From NCBI RefSeq assembly GCF_964199755.1, contig NC_133904.1, positions 1,674,001 through 1,738,000 on the forward strand: a DNA stretch of 64,000 nt, read 5' to 3'. A model generated the notes under the pieces. It was given only the letters and a program-made list of their open reading frames with translations. It was not told the origin of the DNA and made no database searches. The position numbers and the translations under genes were made by a program. Origin of the DNA: Larus michahellis. Lineage: Eukaryota; Chordata; Aves; Charadriiformes; Laridae. Shown in pieces: positions 1 to 13,160 of this stretch. The first letter of the stretch is position 1; each line of letters opens with the position of its first letter.

Positions 1-220
1 CCCGCAGCACTTGCCAGTCAGGGTCAGCTGGCTCATCCCCAAACTGGCAATTGTTGCACGAACTTTCTCATGTAATAAATACATAAATAAAATAAAGAAG
101 CAGCATGTTCTTCTGCATCAGCCCCTTTCTCAGTGTCACTGGTTCTAGATCTATTGCCTGTCTTTTGTCTTGCTGCCTGTCTGGAACTCGCCAGCGTGAG
201 GAATGCAGCGCGATCGCGTG

Positions 221-372
221 TCATAGAATCACAGAATGGTTCGGGCTGGAAGGGACCTTAAAGATCATCCAGTTCCACACCCTCGCCCTGGGCAGGGACA
301 CCTCCCGCTAGACCAGGCTCCTCAAAGCCTCATCCAGCCTGGCTTTGAACACCTCTCTAGGGATGTCTCTTT
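221..372 (-). mobile_element. CR1 LINE 3' end fragment
   Basis: It begins ATAGAATCACAGAATGGTT and continues through GGCTGGAAGGGACCTTAAAG, the reverse complement of the CR1 3' terminus. The copy is 5'-truncated, as usual for CR1. Confidence 0.9.
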
Positions 373-986
373 GCTAGGGCCTGTCCCTGCTTTGGGGGCA
401 GTGGGAAATCAAGGAAATTTACGGTATGAAACAAGAAGCATCACAGGCATTGCTCAGTTTGAGCTTAAGTCCCACATCTCAATTACACCAGATCCAACTC
501 ATACAACACACACCACCGTAACTCCCAGACACATGGCACATCTCCACCACGCTCAACAGCTGCTCTCTCAACAACAGCTGAAATGCAAGATGTTTAATGC
601 AAATTCTGAGACCCTGAGATGGGTTTCAGATGCGGATGCACTCCAGAAACACCTGAATAGAGTTGTGTGAGGTTTTTTTAAACACAGGATACCTTTAGGA
701 ATGAGGATCTTAAATACCTGGAAGTCTTTGCGCAACAGAAACGGCCTATAGAACAGACACTCACAGCTAAAGGGAAACTCAGTCTGCTCAAAGCAAATAT
801 TCCAAATTGATTCACTTGAGGGAAAGATTTAAAAAGTTTTTTGCCCTTTTTTTTTTCCCCAGGTTGTGAATTTTCTTTACATACCCTAAAAAAAAAAAAA
901 AAAAAAAGGAGAAATATAACTAGTTACATTTTGCTTAAAATGAAAAAATAAAATAAAATAAAAATTCCTGCCTGCTGAGATCTTAC

Positions 987-1058
987 GTTGGATGCTGAGG
1001 TCTTCTCTCCCATGGGGTACGCGTAGTCATAATCTGAGAGACAGTAGCAAAATCTGGT
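987..1058 (-). CDS. Candidate exon of an unidentified minus-strand gene
   Basis: A 72-nt segment with acceptor TTTCCTTTGCAG and donor AAC|GTAAGA. Phase 0 gives FCYCLSDYDYAYPMGEKT. A second frame is also open, so the coding assignment rests on phase agreement with 1520-1579. Any further exons would lie left of the window or near its edge. Confidence 0.3.
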
Positions 1059-1519
1059 CTGCAAAGGAAATTGCTTTACTACAGGTGGCTTAAAATTATC
1101 TGGTTTCTATTTATGCTCATTAAATCAAATACCTGGGGAAAAGCAATGTTGGCTGAGACTTCAAATCCTTGCCTTTGCAAGCAAAGGCTTCTAAAGCTGA
1201 CAGCCCCCCATCTCTGGGTTATCCACAGTCCCCCAATAGAAAAAAAATGCAACCCATATTTCTGAAAAGATAAAGAGGATTTCTTTCCCATCCTGTTTTT
1301 TAGGCACCATGGAAAATAGATTTTTTTTTTTTTTTTTTAGAAGTGACATTACAAACTTCTCCCCATTCTGCTATATGCTACAAGCAGGAACAGCAGCTTT
1401 TTGAGAAACATCCATAGAAATAATAGATCACAAAGGAACGAGAGAACTGGAAATAACAGAAACCACAAAGTAAAAGATTTTAGAAGGAACAAAAAAAAAT
1501 TCAAAAATTTTCTACTTAC

Positions 1520-1579
1520 CTGATTTCCTAACCACGAACTGATGTCATTCCCCAACCCCCCCAATTCTAAGGTCTGCAT
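1520..1579 (-). CDS. Candidate exon of an unidentified minus-strand gene
   Basis: A 60-nt segment with acceptor TTTTTGCTGGTTCAG and strong donor CAG|GTAAGTA. Only the phase 0 frame is open, encoding QTLELGGLGNDISSWLGNQ after an initial Met codon. It fits in frame between its neighbours at 1725-1786 and 987-1058. Confidence 0.35.
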
Positions 1580-1724
1580 CTGAACCAGCAAAAAGCTATT
1601 AAATAGTCAGAGAATTAGCTTTGGACCCATGTGTATATTAGAACATCTGAAGGGAAATTAGGCAAATAATCGCTTTTTATTCAGAAGCCTAACTCAATTT
1701 TCATATTAGAAGAGTACTACTTAC

Positions 1725-1786
1725 TTCCAGTCCCACCAGTTTTCCCAGAATCTCCACCCCATTAAACTTGCTTGGCAAGATATTGA
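1725..1786 (-). CDS. Candidate exon of an unidentified minus-strand gene
   Basis: A 62-nt segment bounded by acceptor GTTGTCAG and consensus donor GAA|GTAAGT. It is open in a frame that enters after two bases and encodes ILPSKFNGVEILGKLVGLE, ending in phase 0. The residue pattern looks protein-like, but I recognise no family. The next two segments downstream continue in the same phase. Confidence 0.35.
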
Positions 1787-2177
1787 CTGACAACACCTTT
1801 CCCCAATGAAACGCAAGTTAAGAATCACTTGATCATCAGCATTCTTTGGCAGACAGTTCCTGAGAGTGTTTCACAGCCTGCTGAGGAGTCTAGGAGCTGA
1901 TTAATGCTTCCTTAGGTATTACATACACCTGATCTATACTGGTAACCCCTTTTGGGGACATGAGGCCACAAAGCCACATCTGTAAAACTCTTAATGTTCC
2001 ACACATATTGCTCAATCACTCTGTTCCTCTTTTTGCTCCTATTTGAGTGCTAGAGCTAGTCATTCCTGTCGTTCTGAAATCTTTTGCATCTAGTATCAGA
2101 TGAAGATCAGTATCAGTGGAACAGTAAACTTTGCAGAAGGCGATTCAAAATAATATTACTTTTGAAACACAAATACA

Positions 2178-2912
2178 GGCCGGGCGGAGAATGGCTGGAG
2201 AGAGCAGCCCTGAGGAGAAGGACTTGGGGGTGTTGGTGGGCAAGAAGCTCAACGTGAGTCGATAATGTGCACTGGCAGCCCAGAAACCCCCCGCACCCTG
2301 ACTGCATCCCCAGCAGCGTGGCCAGCAGGGCGAGGGGGGGATTCTGCCCCTCTGCTCCGCTCTGGGGAGACCCCCCTGCAGTGCTGCCTCCAGCGCTGGG
2401 GCCACCAACATAGGAAGGGCATGGACCTTTTTGGAGCAAGTCCAGAGGAGGACCACGAAGATGCTCAGAGGGCTGGAGCACCTCTCTTACGAAGCCAGGC
2501 AGAGAGAGTTGGGGTTGCTCAACCTGGAGAAGAGAAGGCTCCGGGGAGACCTCAGAGCCCCTTCCAGTTCCTAATAGCCCTTCCAGTATCTGAACGGGGC
2601 CTACAAGAAAGCTGGAGAGGGACTTTTCACAAGGGCGTGTGATGATAGGACGAGGGCTAACTGTTTTAAACTGGAAGAGGAGAGATTTAGATGAAGTAAC
2701 AGGAAGAAATTTTTCACTCTGAGGGCGGTGAGCCCCTGGCCCAGGTTGCCCAGAGAAGCTGTGGCTGCCCCATCCCTGGAGGGGTTCAAGGCCAGGTTGG
2801 ACGGGGCTTGGAGCAACCTGGGCTGGTGGGAGGTGTCCCTGCCCAGGGCAGGGGGTGCCACTGGGGGGGCTTTAAGGTCCCTTCCAACCCAAACCATTCT
2901 ACGATTCTATGA
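2178..2912 (+). mobile_element. CR1 LINE 3' end, about 0.73 kb
   Basis: It runs from the end-of-ORF2 region (GGAGAGAGCAGCCC) to the terminal CCATTCTACGATTCTATGA, with GTTGCCCAGAGAAGCTGTGG in the middle. It is strongly truncated at the 5' side and has no intact reverse transcriptase. Confidence 0.93.
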
Positions 2913-4539
2913 AAATAGCCACGCCAGATATTTTTGCTGAGGAACAACACATCTGCAAATCACGGGGAAACCGTAAAAAGAAATTTCACTACAAAACCCT
3001 TAGGAATATATTTATATAAAATAATGTTAAATTTAAAGACAGCCAGAAACGCCTTTCTTTTATGCACACTTGTGTGCACTAAGGGTTTTACCTAATTATT
3101 TACTTCCAATTCTTAAATCAAGTATAGATAGCAAAACTTATGCTGCGCTCTATGCACATATCCCCTAGGCAAAAGACAAAATAAAGTCTGCTTTGGGATA
3201 TATGTTTACTAAACGTGTGAAAGATTAACAACCTGTTTCTAGAAATCCAGAGATGCAGAATTCCAGAGCCCGAAACGTAAGATAAGACCCTGGAAACTGT
3301 AGTGGATATGGCCAGAAAAATGTTAATGCTAACAAAAGCGCTGCTATAACACATTTTTTGTTGGGCAACAAGTTAAAAGCACTTTAACACAGATGACATT
3401 CACCAGACAGTCACAGTCATCCACACACAGAGAAGACTATTTTGTTGTTGTTTTTGGAATATCTGACCATGTGTATTCGGCAATGGTTTCACTTCAGTGC
3501 TAAGTTACAGCCACGCGGACAGCCAAGTCACATATACTTACATTGAAACAGGAATAAATGGGAAGGTTAAAAACATTGTGGCACTTCATTGCTGCTGTTT
3601 GAAAGACAAGCTGTTGTCTACATACACATTCAATGTTCATTCTTCGACCTTGAAAGAAAGGCTGAAATGTATTCAGTGCTATTAATGAACAAATAAGAAG
3701 CAAGTATGCTCATCCCATCAAAAAAAAGCTTCATAGGGCAAGCTAGTGGTAGGTTAACCCAAACCCAGTCCTTTCTCTCAGCTTCACCAGACACGCAACT
3801 GGCTTCTACTCTGCTCCTCGCTATTACGGGACATTCCCTACCATTTCAGTTATGAAATAAAAAGACTATTGGACCTCAATAACCAGCAGGTAGTGGGATC
3901 TACCTCCCTCACCTGAACACTTTTCCTAGTATTAGTTTCACAGCAGCAGCACATTTTCCTTCCCTCAAGGTTTGGTTCTTGTGAACCCTTATCTTGGGGA
4001 GAGCAGGCAAGGAGAAGAGCAATGCTATGGCTGAAGCCCAGCTGCAGCCCCTTCCGAGCAGCGTGATTCCACAGGTCTGTGCAACCGCAATTACGTTCAG
4101 GTTGTTTCACTTGGTCTGCCTAATTAGTAATCATCTTATCGTTGTTTGAGGTTCTGAATGGGGTGGCCTGGTTCATTCGAAGCCTGTTTACAAAGACTCC
4201 GCAATACATTATTGTGCTCACAGACCTTCACTTGCTCGTGAGCCTACTGCATCTGAAGATGACATGGTCCGGTGTTGGTCATGGCGATACCAAGGATATG
4301 GACCCTGCTCCTTCTGCTCCACTTTCCCCCGGCACAGCTCATTCCAGTCCTCCTTTCGAAACAATCTGGAAATCCTCAAACAGTTACTGGTCTCCTGCTG
4401 AAACAATGGCACCTGTCAAAACGCAGACCTGGGCTTTTCCTTATCCTGTTGTCTTCTACTCTCCAGGTAGGATGGAGATCCCTAAAAAGTGCTGGTATAG
4501 GCTAGCAATGGGGGACTATCTGACTTCAGGATTACCCCA

Positions 4540-4800
4540 CTGAACTATAGCTCACTGGGAACTGATCTGTCAAGAGGAGGCACACCCTGGAAAACAATGG
4601 CATCTTCCAGGGATCCGAGATGTGATGACATCTCAGATCGGAGGAGATCAAAGAATCGCCAAAGAAAGAAACTGTAAAATTATAAGAGGGCAGGGCAGAT
4701 CCACCTAATCGCTGCGGTGAGGTGGACCTGCCTGTATCAAAACCTCAATAAAACATTAAGGATCTTCTTGCCTAAACAGAGGGATTGCCAAGGAGATCAA
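4540..4800 (+). mobile_element. Possible solo LTR (endogenous retrovirus remnant)
   Basis: ATTATAAGAG near 4677 resembles a TATA box, and CCTCAATAAAACATT about 70 nt later resembles a poly(A) signal, a spacing typical of an LTR U3-R region. I could not fix TG...CA ends or a target-site duplication, and no gag, pol or env is visible nearby. Confidence 0.25.
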
Positions 4801-5367
4801 AGAGGACAGCAATACTAAAGATCAAGAGCACTTCTTCCCCGATTTCAACACTTTAACCATCAATTAAAAGCACTGGCTTTCTGTACACGTGATCAGCTGT
4901 GCAACTGTTCTCTAAATCTGTGGGCTCCCACCCTCAGTCAGGCCTCGAGTCAGCCACAGGGGCATTCTGTCAAAGCAGGATTAGGCCCCGGGAAGAGGCG
5001 GCCAGAACCGAGTAAAGGAAATGGTTCTCGACCAAGGGAACAACACATGAGTGCATCTCATCAAGACATAAGAGCAGTGCCTACACTTTTTAATTAAAAC
5101 ACTTGATGAGTTTAATGTACAGGATTCAGTAATAGGACCCTTTGGCAGGAATCTAAAGGATACCCTTTATCAAAAAAACCCCAAACAAACAAAACCAAAA
5201 AACCCAACACAACAAAAAAGGCAAAACATGCTCTCTATATGTACTTCTATACTCCCGTCCCTTCTTCATCGTGGACTTTTTTTGGGGTGGAGTTTAGGCA
5301 TTTCTGGAGAGTACAACATTGCCCTATGATTATAAAGTGAATTTGTGATAGAAGCCTTTTGTAGAAA

Positions 5368-5391
5368 AATAAATAAATAAATAAATAAATC
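5368..5391 (+). repeat. AAAT tetranucleotide microsatellite
   Basis: About six tandem AAAT units at this position. Confidence 0.85.
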
Positions 5392-8139
5392 AAGTACTAT
5401 CTTCTTCTGCTTAAATTCATTTCCTACCCCTAGCTTTAAGCTCCACCCGTGTCTCCCTTGCATTCAGAGATGCTGAGTAAAGACATATCGCGAGCACTGA
5501 CAGAAGGAAGGTGGAAAGCTGGAACAAGCTGAAGATTAAATCAAGGGGAAGATATTTTGCTGGTGCGTGTGAAAACCAGAAGTTGATGAGCCACTGTTCA
5601 TTTTAGAGGAACAAAAAGCCACCTTCCGTATTCACCTCTAGCTAGTAAATAATAGATCAGAATCCCTCCATTTTACCTCACAGAACAAAAAAAACAAAGG
5701 TGACTTGTTTGTATCATTTTACTGTCCTTGTACTTTTCCTGGTACCAGAACTTACCTTTAGTAACCTGTACGCAGAGATGTATGTACCTTCAAATATGTA
5801 TGACCAAGTATATCAGAGTGTTTTAAAAGTTCACAAACATACTAATTAATACAAAACACTCCAGTAATTTGACTTCTGATTTCCATTATTGCTTGTCACG
5901 AGCTTGTGTGCAAATGAGATATATGCCCAGTAAAACAAGTATAGCTCCTCTGCATCCCCAAAAGCTCGATTTGCACGGACGGTCATTGCAAGGGAGCAGA
6001 TACATTTGGCATGCAGCTCTGCATCCCTGCACACGTCCTGCAGCCCTGCCGTATTTTCAGAATCTCAACCTATAAGTCTACCTATTTCCTCAGATGAACG
6101 CACGCCTTTCTTTATAGGCACACACTCTAATTCATGCTAGCTGGCATTCTGCGTGTTCTGATGCTTGTAGTAAGATAGCTCACAACTGCCAACTGATTTT
6201 TATTTTTTTTTTTAATCTTATTTTCACACAAATTAATTGGAGCTTTGAATGCCTGACTGACCTGCGGAACTGCCTCAGAAAAAAAAAAAAAAAAAGAGGG
6301 TGGCCACAGACTTTCTACACACAGAAACAAGATTTGAAAATGCAGGTCTACTTGTTTTGCCCATACTGCAGTGATTTCTAGAACTCTCAACTTCCAGAAG
6401 AACTGAAAACATGAATAAACCACAAACATCCATTTCCCATGGTTTTCCACTCATGAGGCTGAGATAGGAAAGCAAATATTTAAGGAACAATGACAGAAAG
6501 AGTACATTTTTAAGATTACTGTAAAAACAGCAGAAGCAGATGTAAGAAAATAAACAAGGTTGTATCATTTTGTGTTTTCAAGAAAGAAGCTATTCATGAA
6601 GTATGGAGGAAAGAAGAAGAACGTATTTTATTCCTCCCCTCATGGGGCTTTTAAATATACACAACATATCGCAAGCTCTGGGAATTTTCAAAAAGAATAA
6701 TGCAGCGCATAAGCAGTAATAACATTCAGAGCCCCTGACTATTTCCCTAGCTCATCTCCAAGCACACATTCCAGCGTAAAGATCTGTGCTTTGAGCTTCA
6801 TTCAGAAGACACACAGCATGCTGAGGCGCTTTGTGTAGCTATTATCTGCAAAGTCTGACCCCACAACAAATGACACTATAGAAGAAGGCTAAATTATCAA
6901 AACTTTATTTCAGCATTGTATGCTCAACAGGGTGCTTTGCGTATCTGACTAAGCAGCCCGTTTGCTGCTAGGTAAGCAAAGAATTTCTGATCCTGTTTGT
7001 ACAACGCTGAACTCTAGCACGCAAGAGGGTGAACTGTGAATATTCTGTGAAGCTCTTTTTATTAAATCACTTGCTATTTTTGTAATAGCATTTCTGTAAA
7101 GGAAAAGCACTTCCATTTACCCAAACGCAAATTTAGCTTAAACAGAAATGGGAATTCATGATCCATATGAAGAAAAACAAACATATAGGGCCTAGCCACC
7201 CTGTTTGTTTTTGAAGTGAAGTCTTTTTATACTTAGCAGATGACAAATCCTTTTGGTTATATTCCATATCCACCACTTAGTCCTAGGTTTTGCTTTTGTC
7301 ATATTTAGAAGAAAATAACGTGTTATTTTCCAAGGTCTAGAGTAGTAGTACCGCACTCAATAAGGATAGTGACTGACAACAAGAAATCCTTCCTCTCTTT
7401 TACTACCCACATCTTTTCTGTCTATTCTGGCATTTTTTTCAGTCTGAAAATCCTTGTAAGATTTTGCTGGGTCCAGTATTGGCAGAGTTTGCTCCTCAGC
7501 CTTTGCAGCACTCTGGGACTGCGTGGATGGGAAGGATGCACGATCAGCCGCTTGGCCCATTGACTCACTCTTCCGAGTACCATCTGATACACTTACGCTT
7601 CTTTATGTTGTCTCTAAGGTTCAAGATTCAGAAATGAAACCAGGATCTCTTGCCTTGTGACACCCAGGATGAAATGGATCAGAAGAGTTATTAAAAATAT
7701 AATTGTTCTTGTTAGCAAAGAACAAGTCCAGAGAAGAAGACCTAAGACTATCTTTGTAACAGATCTCATCAAGTATATAGGCACTTCACAAAAACAAAGG
7801 CTGAAAAGGGATAAAATCCCTCCCTCTACATACCTAAAGGATAAATATCAGAGAAGCAAAGCTATTTGAGCTAACAGCTATTGTGACTACAAGGATGCTG
7901 CCAAATCACCATAAAAAATGAGATGGCTTATATCCACTTTTTAACAGCTTCAGCATCTTTTCCAGTTCTGTTTCCAGTTCAAGGCCACGCAACTTCCTCG
8001 CACTGATCACACTTCCCTCTAGAAATAGTTTTTCATTGACATATTGACCACTGCAGCTACTTATTATTACTGCCATTTGAATCACATAAATACTGGATGG
8101 AAAGAATGAGCTAAATAACTCTACAGAAAAGAATGTAAT

Positions 8140-8680
8140 GGTTGCAGAGAAATTACAAGGTGAACATGAGTCAACAGCGTTTATTTATTTGGACAGTAGT
8201 GCTGCACTTTATGAGGATCAAAGACAAATATAACCCAGGTCTCAGCTGGAGTACAGCACCCACCTTTGGAATGTTGTGCCTTAAGAAAGGGGTGTACCCA
8301 ATACAGACTGTATACACAAAAGCAGTGAGAACGATCAGATGTTCAGCAAACAACCTACAAGGAAGGGCTGAAGAAACAGAGGAAGCTGGTCTAACAAAAA
8401 GACCGTAAAGTCTGTAAGTACTTTAAATAAAGTGTTAAAAAAAACCAAACCACCAAACCTTTTTCCTGTTCACAACCTGTATGAGAAGAAATGGGCTTAT
8501 ACTGTAACAAGGAAGGTTCAGGTTAGACGTTATGACCAGCAAGGATGGCAAGGTAGCAGAGCAAATTACTGGGAAGCAGAAATTTCAGCATTACTTACCT
8601 CCAAGAGCAGCCCATATAAACATCTGTTAGGAAGAAAGTGATGTTTAGCTGACCCTGCCCTGAAAGGAAGTATGGCCTAG
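8140..8680 (+). mobile_element. Old, diverged CR1-like fragment
   Basis: AGGTGAACATGAGTCAACAG, TCAGCTGGAGTACAGCACC and TTGTGCCTTAAGAAAGG align by eye with the CR1 segment GTGAACATGAGCCAGCAG, CTCGAGTACTGTGTTCAG and CACTACAAGAAGG. It is much more diverged than the other copies. The right boundary is uncertain. Confidence 0.55.
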
Positions 8681-11564
8681 ATGGCCTTCCACGCTCGGCT
8701 CAATGTTTGATTATTGCATATTCTATCATTATTTATTTGTCTTACTATAATATCTATGAAGTCTAGCCACTGACTCATGAGGAGTCCTGGGATAGGACAA
8801 ACATGTGACAGAAATTCCACAATGGGCACAAAAAAGAAATATGAGGCAACAGTAGAATAGACAGGTTGGGAGGCCCAGGCAAACAGCAAAAGAGCACTGA
8901 TAGCCCCAACAGCACATCAACAAATAAGTCTGAGGACTTTTGCAGTCATCATAGTAAAGGAAAATTAAGGGCTGTTCAGGAGAAGGGGTTGTTTATGGGA
9001 TACTCCTCCTTGTATGAAAATAAGGGTTTTAAATGCAACTGGCAGACAATGCAGGCTGGCACACTGCATCAAGCAAAACTGGTGGCTGACTAAGGTGAGG
9101 CGATGAGAAACAAGGCTGTGTGGGATCCAAGATAAGGAAAAATACTTCCTCTGGAAAGCGAGAAGATGAAATACCAAACCACTATCCTGTACGATGCCCT
9201 CCACAGCATCACTCTGCGTGGATGCAACATGATGAAATTTGTCAAGTTAGAGAAAACAATATTGGAAGGAGTGATTAATCAGATAGTGAGACGTTGTGCA
9301 AGTTCTCCACATGCAGATGGCCAAGGACATCATCATTTAAGATTTCATGTAGAAAGAAATGTGGAAGTTTAGACAACCCTACTGAGAACTGGAGAAAAAT
9401 CTTATTTCAGAGATGATGCTCAATTTTAATTTGCATAAACAAATAAGGCTGCTTCTTCTTCCATGACTAAAACAGTGAAGGAAGGCTGGCAGAGATAGGG
9501 AATCTCCAGTTCAACTGCGTGATGCTTAAGCTGACGCCTCACATACAGAGACACTTTCAGAAAGACAAAATGAAATTGTAGATTGTGAGAGAAAACAGAA
9601 CTAGGTAACACCACAACTCTGGTATGACCACTGGTTGCATGCTTGTGCAAAGTCAGGCACGGAGGAAGCAAGATGGTGACTGTGGTCTTTGCTTACATCC
9701 AGAAAAGTAAATGTGACGTAGTAAGGAAGCATCTAGGATGGTGAGAAAAGAAACGCTGGCAACCAGCCACAGATGCCATGGGAAAAGCAAAGTCCAAAAG
9801 CACAACTGCTGGTGGCAGAGGCAAACAATCAAGGAAATTTCTGCTTCTAGGAATAAACGTGTTTATGTTGGCTTTGCACTCCATTGTATGTTGTAGACTG
9901 AGCAGCGTAAATAGATTTAACAAAAGCAGACATCATAACCTCTTCTCCTCTGAGATAAACTTCAGATTTGAGTTGAACATCACTACAGTTGAGCCGTGAA
10001 TCGCAACCTCAAATGATTTACCATCCTGCGAATGGATGTTTCAAGGCAGAATGGATGACAGCCATTTACCGAATTTAGTCGTAATGGTACATGTTAACCC
10101 CCAACGCTGAGCAGGCTTGCCCACAGAAAACACCAACACTTTCTTGTTTTCCAGGGGACTGTTTTCACCTGCGGTTTTATGAAAGGCTGAGGCACCACAT
10201 AAACCTCAAGCAGCAAAATGGGGCGTACACCACTAAACTTTAAAATGCATTACAACTTTCTGGAGGGCCGGGAACAAGACAATCACATCACCATTTATAT
10301 ATTCCTACACAATTAAAGCAAAATCTTTTGTTCGGATCACAGAACTCAGCTGTGTCAATTGAATTGCTCTGATTGAACTAATTGAATTTCAATTGCTCAA
10401 GTCTGGGTTTGAACAGTTTTGTATGACATTCAAAAGACTGAAGACTTCCTTTATAAATGGAAGTGTGTGTGTGTGGAGGGACAACAAATGATTTGGCTGT
10501 TACCCAGAGAATAACAAACGCGTAATGTATTTCACTGGAGCAGCATACCCAGTTTTATCTTTCGGTAGAAGCCTCCATTTACCAGGGCGCTGTAAAAAGC
10601 ACTGCCTGTGTTTGAGAGTCCTCTTCCCACGAGGAAGGAGGTAGGGACCCTCTCTCTGCTGACTAATGGAGCAAAACTGAATGTTACTTATCCAAGTCCT
10701 GCTTCACCCCTGTAGCTACTATTGTGTTAGCAGACGCGGAACGTACTCAAATTACAGCTTTACAGGACAGAGTGCATAGACTACTTGTAAAACTCCTGCT
10801 TTTGCCACCCAGAAACTCCATGCCCACCTAGGAGGGAGAACACCACAACGTGGCCACAAGAGGATTAGGATTCCCATTATTTCCATAAAAACATTTATTT
10901 AATTAAATTTTAATTAAATGCCAGGCTAGATCTCATGGCTGATGTCTACCAGAAGCTTCTGTACAAACTTGCTGATTGTTCTTTATTCTCACTGCAGAAG
11001 AGGAGCTGTAAGCGGCTTACGAGCCAAAACCAAAGCGCTCACAAAGCCAATGGCAACAATTCCGTTAACTCTACGAGCCAGGCCACCACATCCAGTGTGC
11101 GCTCAACCTCCTATTCAGCACCAAATCATTATGCTTATTCCAGTACGTCACTTCCACTCTAAAGGCAACAACGGTGTGGACACACAAAAATCATCCTAAC
11201 TTTCTAAAAAGGCTCATCTACTTTATCTTTAAAATTAATTTGGTTTTGATAATAACTTTTACGCTGCAGAATTTGCTTCCTTCCCCCTTCGTTCTGTCTC
11301 TGAACAAAGTAGCCACCCATCCTAGCACAAGTCAAGTCTTCAACTTGATAAATTAACTTTTGCTTTTTTTCCTGTGTCGCAAAAGTAGCTCCATTTATTT
11401 TTATAACTGGGCATAAAAAAGTGACAGGAGACACACCACACACTTGAAGACCAGCCTGCATATCTAAGGAGCACCAAGTACTTTTGGGTGGAGAAGAAGG
11501 GTAACTCTATTGTCAGTCAAGATTTAGAACTTCTGATCCATCTGGATTTCCCACACGATGTTCA

Positions 11565-11660
11565 CATCACTTACCTCAGCTCAGTTTACCCACCTATAAA
11601 ACAGATGCGAGTCTTCCTCCTAGTTTGTACATGTCATGGATATTATTCATAGATATGAAT
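11565..11660 (-). mobile_element. MIR SINE fragment
   Basis: CACTTACCTCAGCTCAGTTT followed by ACCTATAAAACAGATG matches the reverse complement of the MIR core (CTCAGTTTCCTCATCTGTAAAATGGG) by eye. It explains a good-looking splice donor at this spot. Confidence 0.6.
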
Positions 11661-13109
11661 GAGTCTGTGAGTCTTCATAGTTACCGGTCCATTGGCTGGA
11701 TTTGTCTCTGGCTCAATGAGTTTTTGAACCAATATAAGAATTGCAAAATCCTCTTTCAGAGCGCTGGCTGAAACAGGAGTTACATATCCTATTGTCACCC
11801 GTGATTGAGTTTAACAAGGGAATTATTCATGTAATTGGGAAAACAGAAATGATGGATGCACAATGTACCATACCTTTACATTAGGCAGAAAAATTAACAA
11901 GACACAAAGAAAAGCAGAGAAACTAAAGGATTATTAAACTCTATTTGTTAACCTACTTCAGAAACTGTGAAGACCTAATTGTTGAGGAAAAAAAAAAACA
12001 AAACCGCTCTGGGATGAGCTGATCTCCTTTTACACCACCTGAAACTGTAGTCTTCATTTTAGAACTAGAACTATTTTTGTTTCATTGGCTTTAAAGGAGA
12101 TTAAATTAAAAAAAAAAAAAAAACAACAACACAAAACAACCAGTGTTCAGCCTGCTTTCCATACTGGAAAGACGTTCGAAGATGGCACAGAAAAAGGATT
12201 AAATTACAATATTCAGGCTTGGGGGTTTCATTGTTAAAAAAAAAAAAACAAAAAAAACAAAACACCAACATAAAACCCAACAAAAACCAACACAACTTTC
12301 AGGCAAAATAAGTTTGTAGAGAATCTTAATTTTTAATGGTATTTTCAAAAGTGCAATGCTACTCTCATTCCATAAACTGATAGCCATCTATGACGAAGAA
12401 AATATACACTGTAACTGCCACAAAAGAGGTCACTGCATTAGGGCTGAGCCCCAGTACATACATACACATGCCAGACGTGTCAGCTACAGAACTACACTGC
12501 TCACTGCGGCTCCGTTTGCAGCCAGGAGGTGCCTGGGAGTACAGGGAGTCTCTTGCCCTACAGCAGAGTTCAATCCTATAGTAGGAATACTATCGGACTC
12601 ACATGGTGCCAAATTTAAGTCTGTAGGAGTTGTGCCATAGCAGTCAGCAGGGGTAAGAGCCAAGGATGCTTAGAGAACATTTCCATGAAATCACTAACAA
12701 TCTTGTGATACCTTTGTATACTGGAACTTCTGATTCCTTCTTTACCTCTTCCCTGAATCAAGCCACAAAAGCCTTTGCTCAAGAATGCCAAACAAGCTGT
12801 AGGAGGCAAGCTGTTAAGAAACAGGAGGTGGAAACGACAAAAGTGAAACAGCAGGCAGATGAGAGGTTGAGAAGAGCAAACCTGGCAATTCTTTGAAGAG
12901 GATAAGGAAGACTGAATGAAGTTAGGAAGGTTGCGTGTGTGTACATATGTTATTGATACTCAGAACAGCTAGGAAGGAAGCTAAGTACTCTCTTAAATAG
13001 GACAATAATTATATGTATTGCACAGATGAAATTTGGTGATCTGCTAATGCAGATGTTGGGGCCAGGCAGTTAAATAGACTGCGCTGACTGTAAAAATCAA
13101 AGTTCCTGA

Positions 13110-13160
13110 ATTCCTGACCCATCCGTGACAGCAGAGTGATGCGTGACCTTTGGCAATTCA
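13110..13160 (+). mobile_element. Possible short MIR fragment
   Basis: GTGATGCGTGACCTTTGGCA then ATTCACTTTA resembles MIR GTGTGACCTTGGGCAAGTCACTTAA. It is short and diverged. Confidence 0.35.

Noticed and set aside
2113-2897. Open frames around 2.1-2.9 kb
   Set aside because: They lie in the CR1 3' region on either strand and do not represent host genes or an intact CR1 ORF2.
4142-4543. 133-codon plus-strand open frame next to the possible LTR
   Set aside because: No resemblance to a retroviral or host protein that I can support.
11565-11600. Strong-looking minus-strand splice donor CTGAG|GTAAGTG
   Set aside because: It falls inside a MIR fragment, and the implied exon is only 19 nt.
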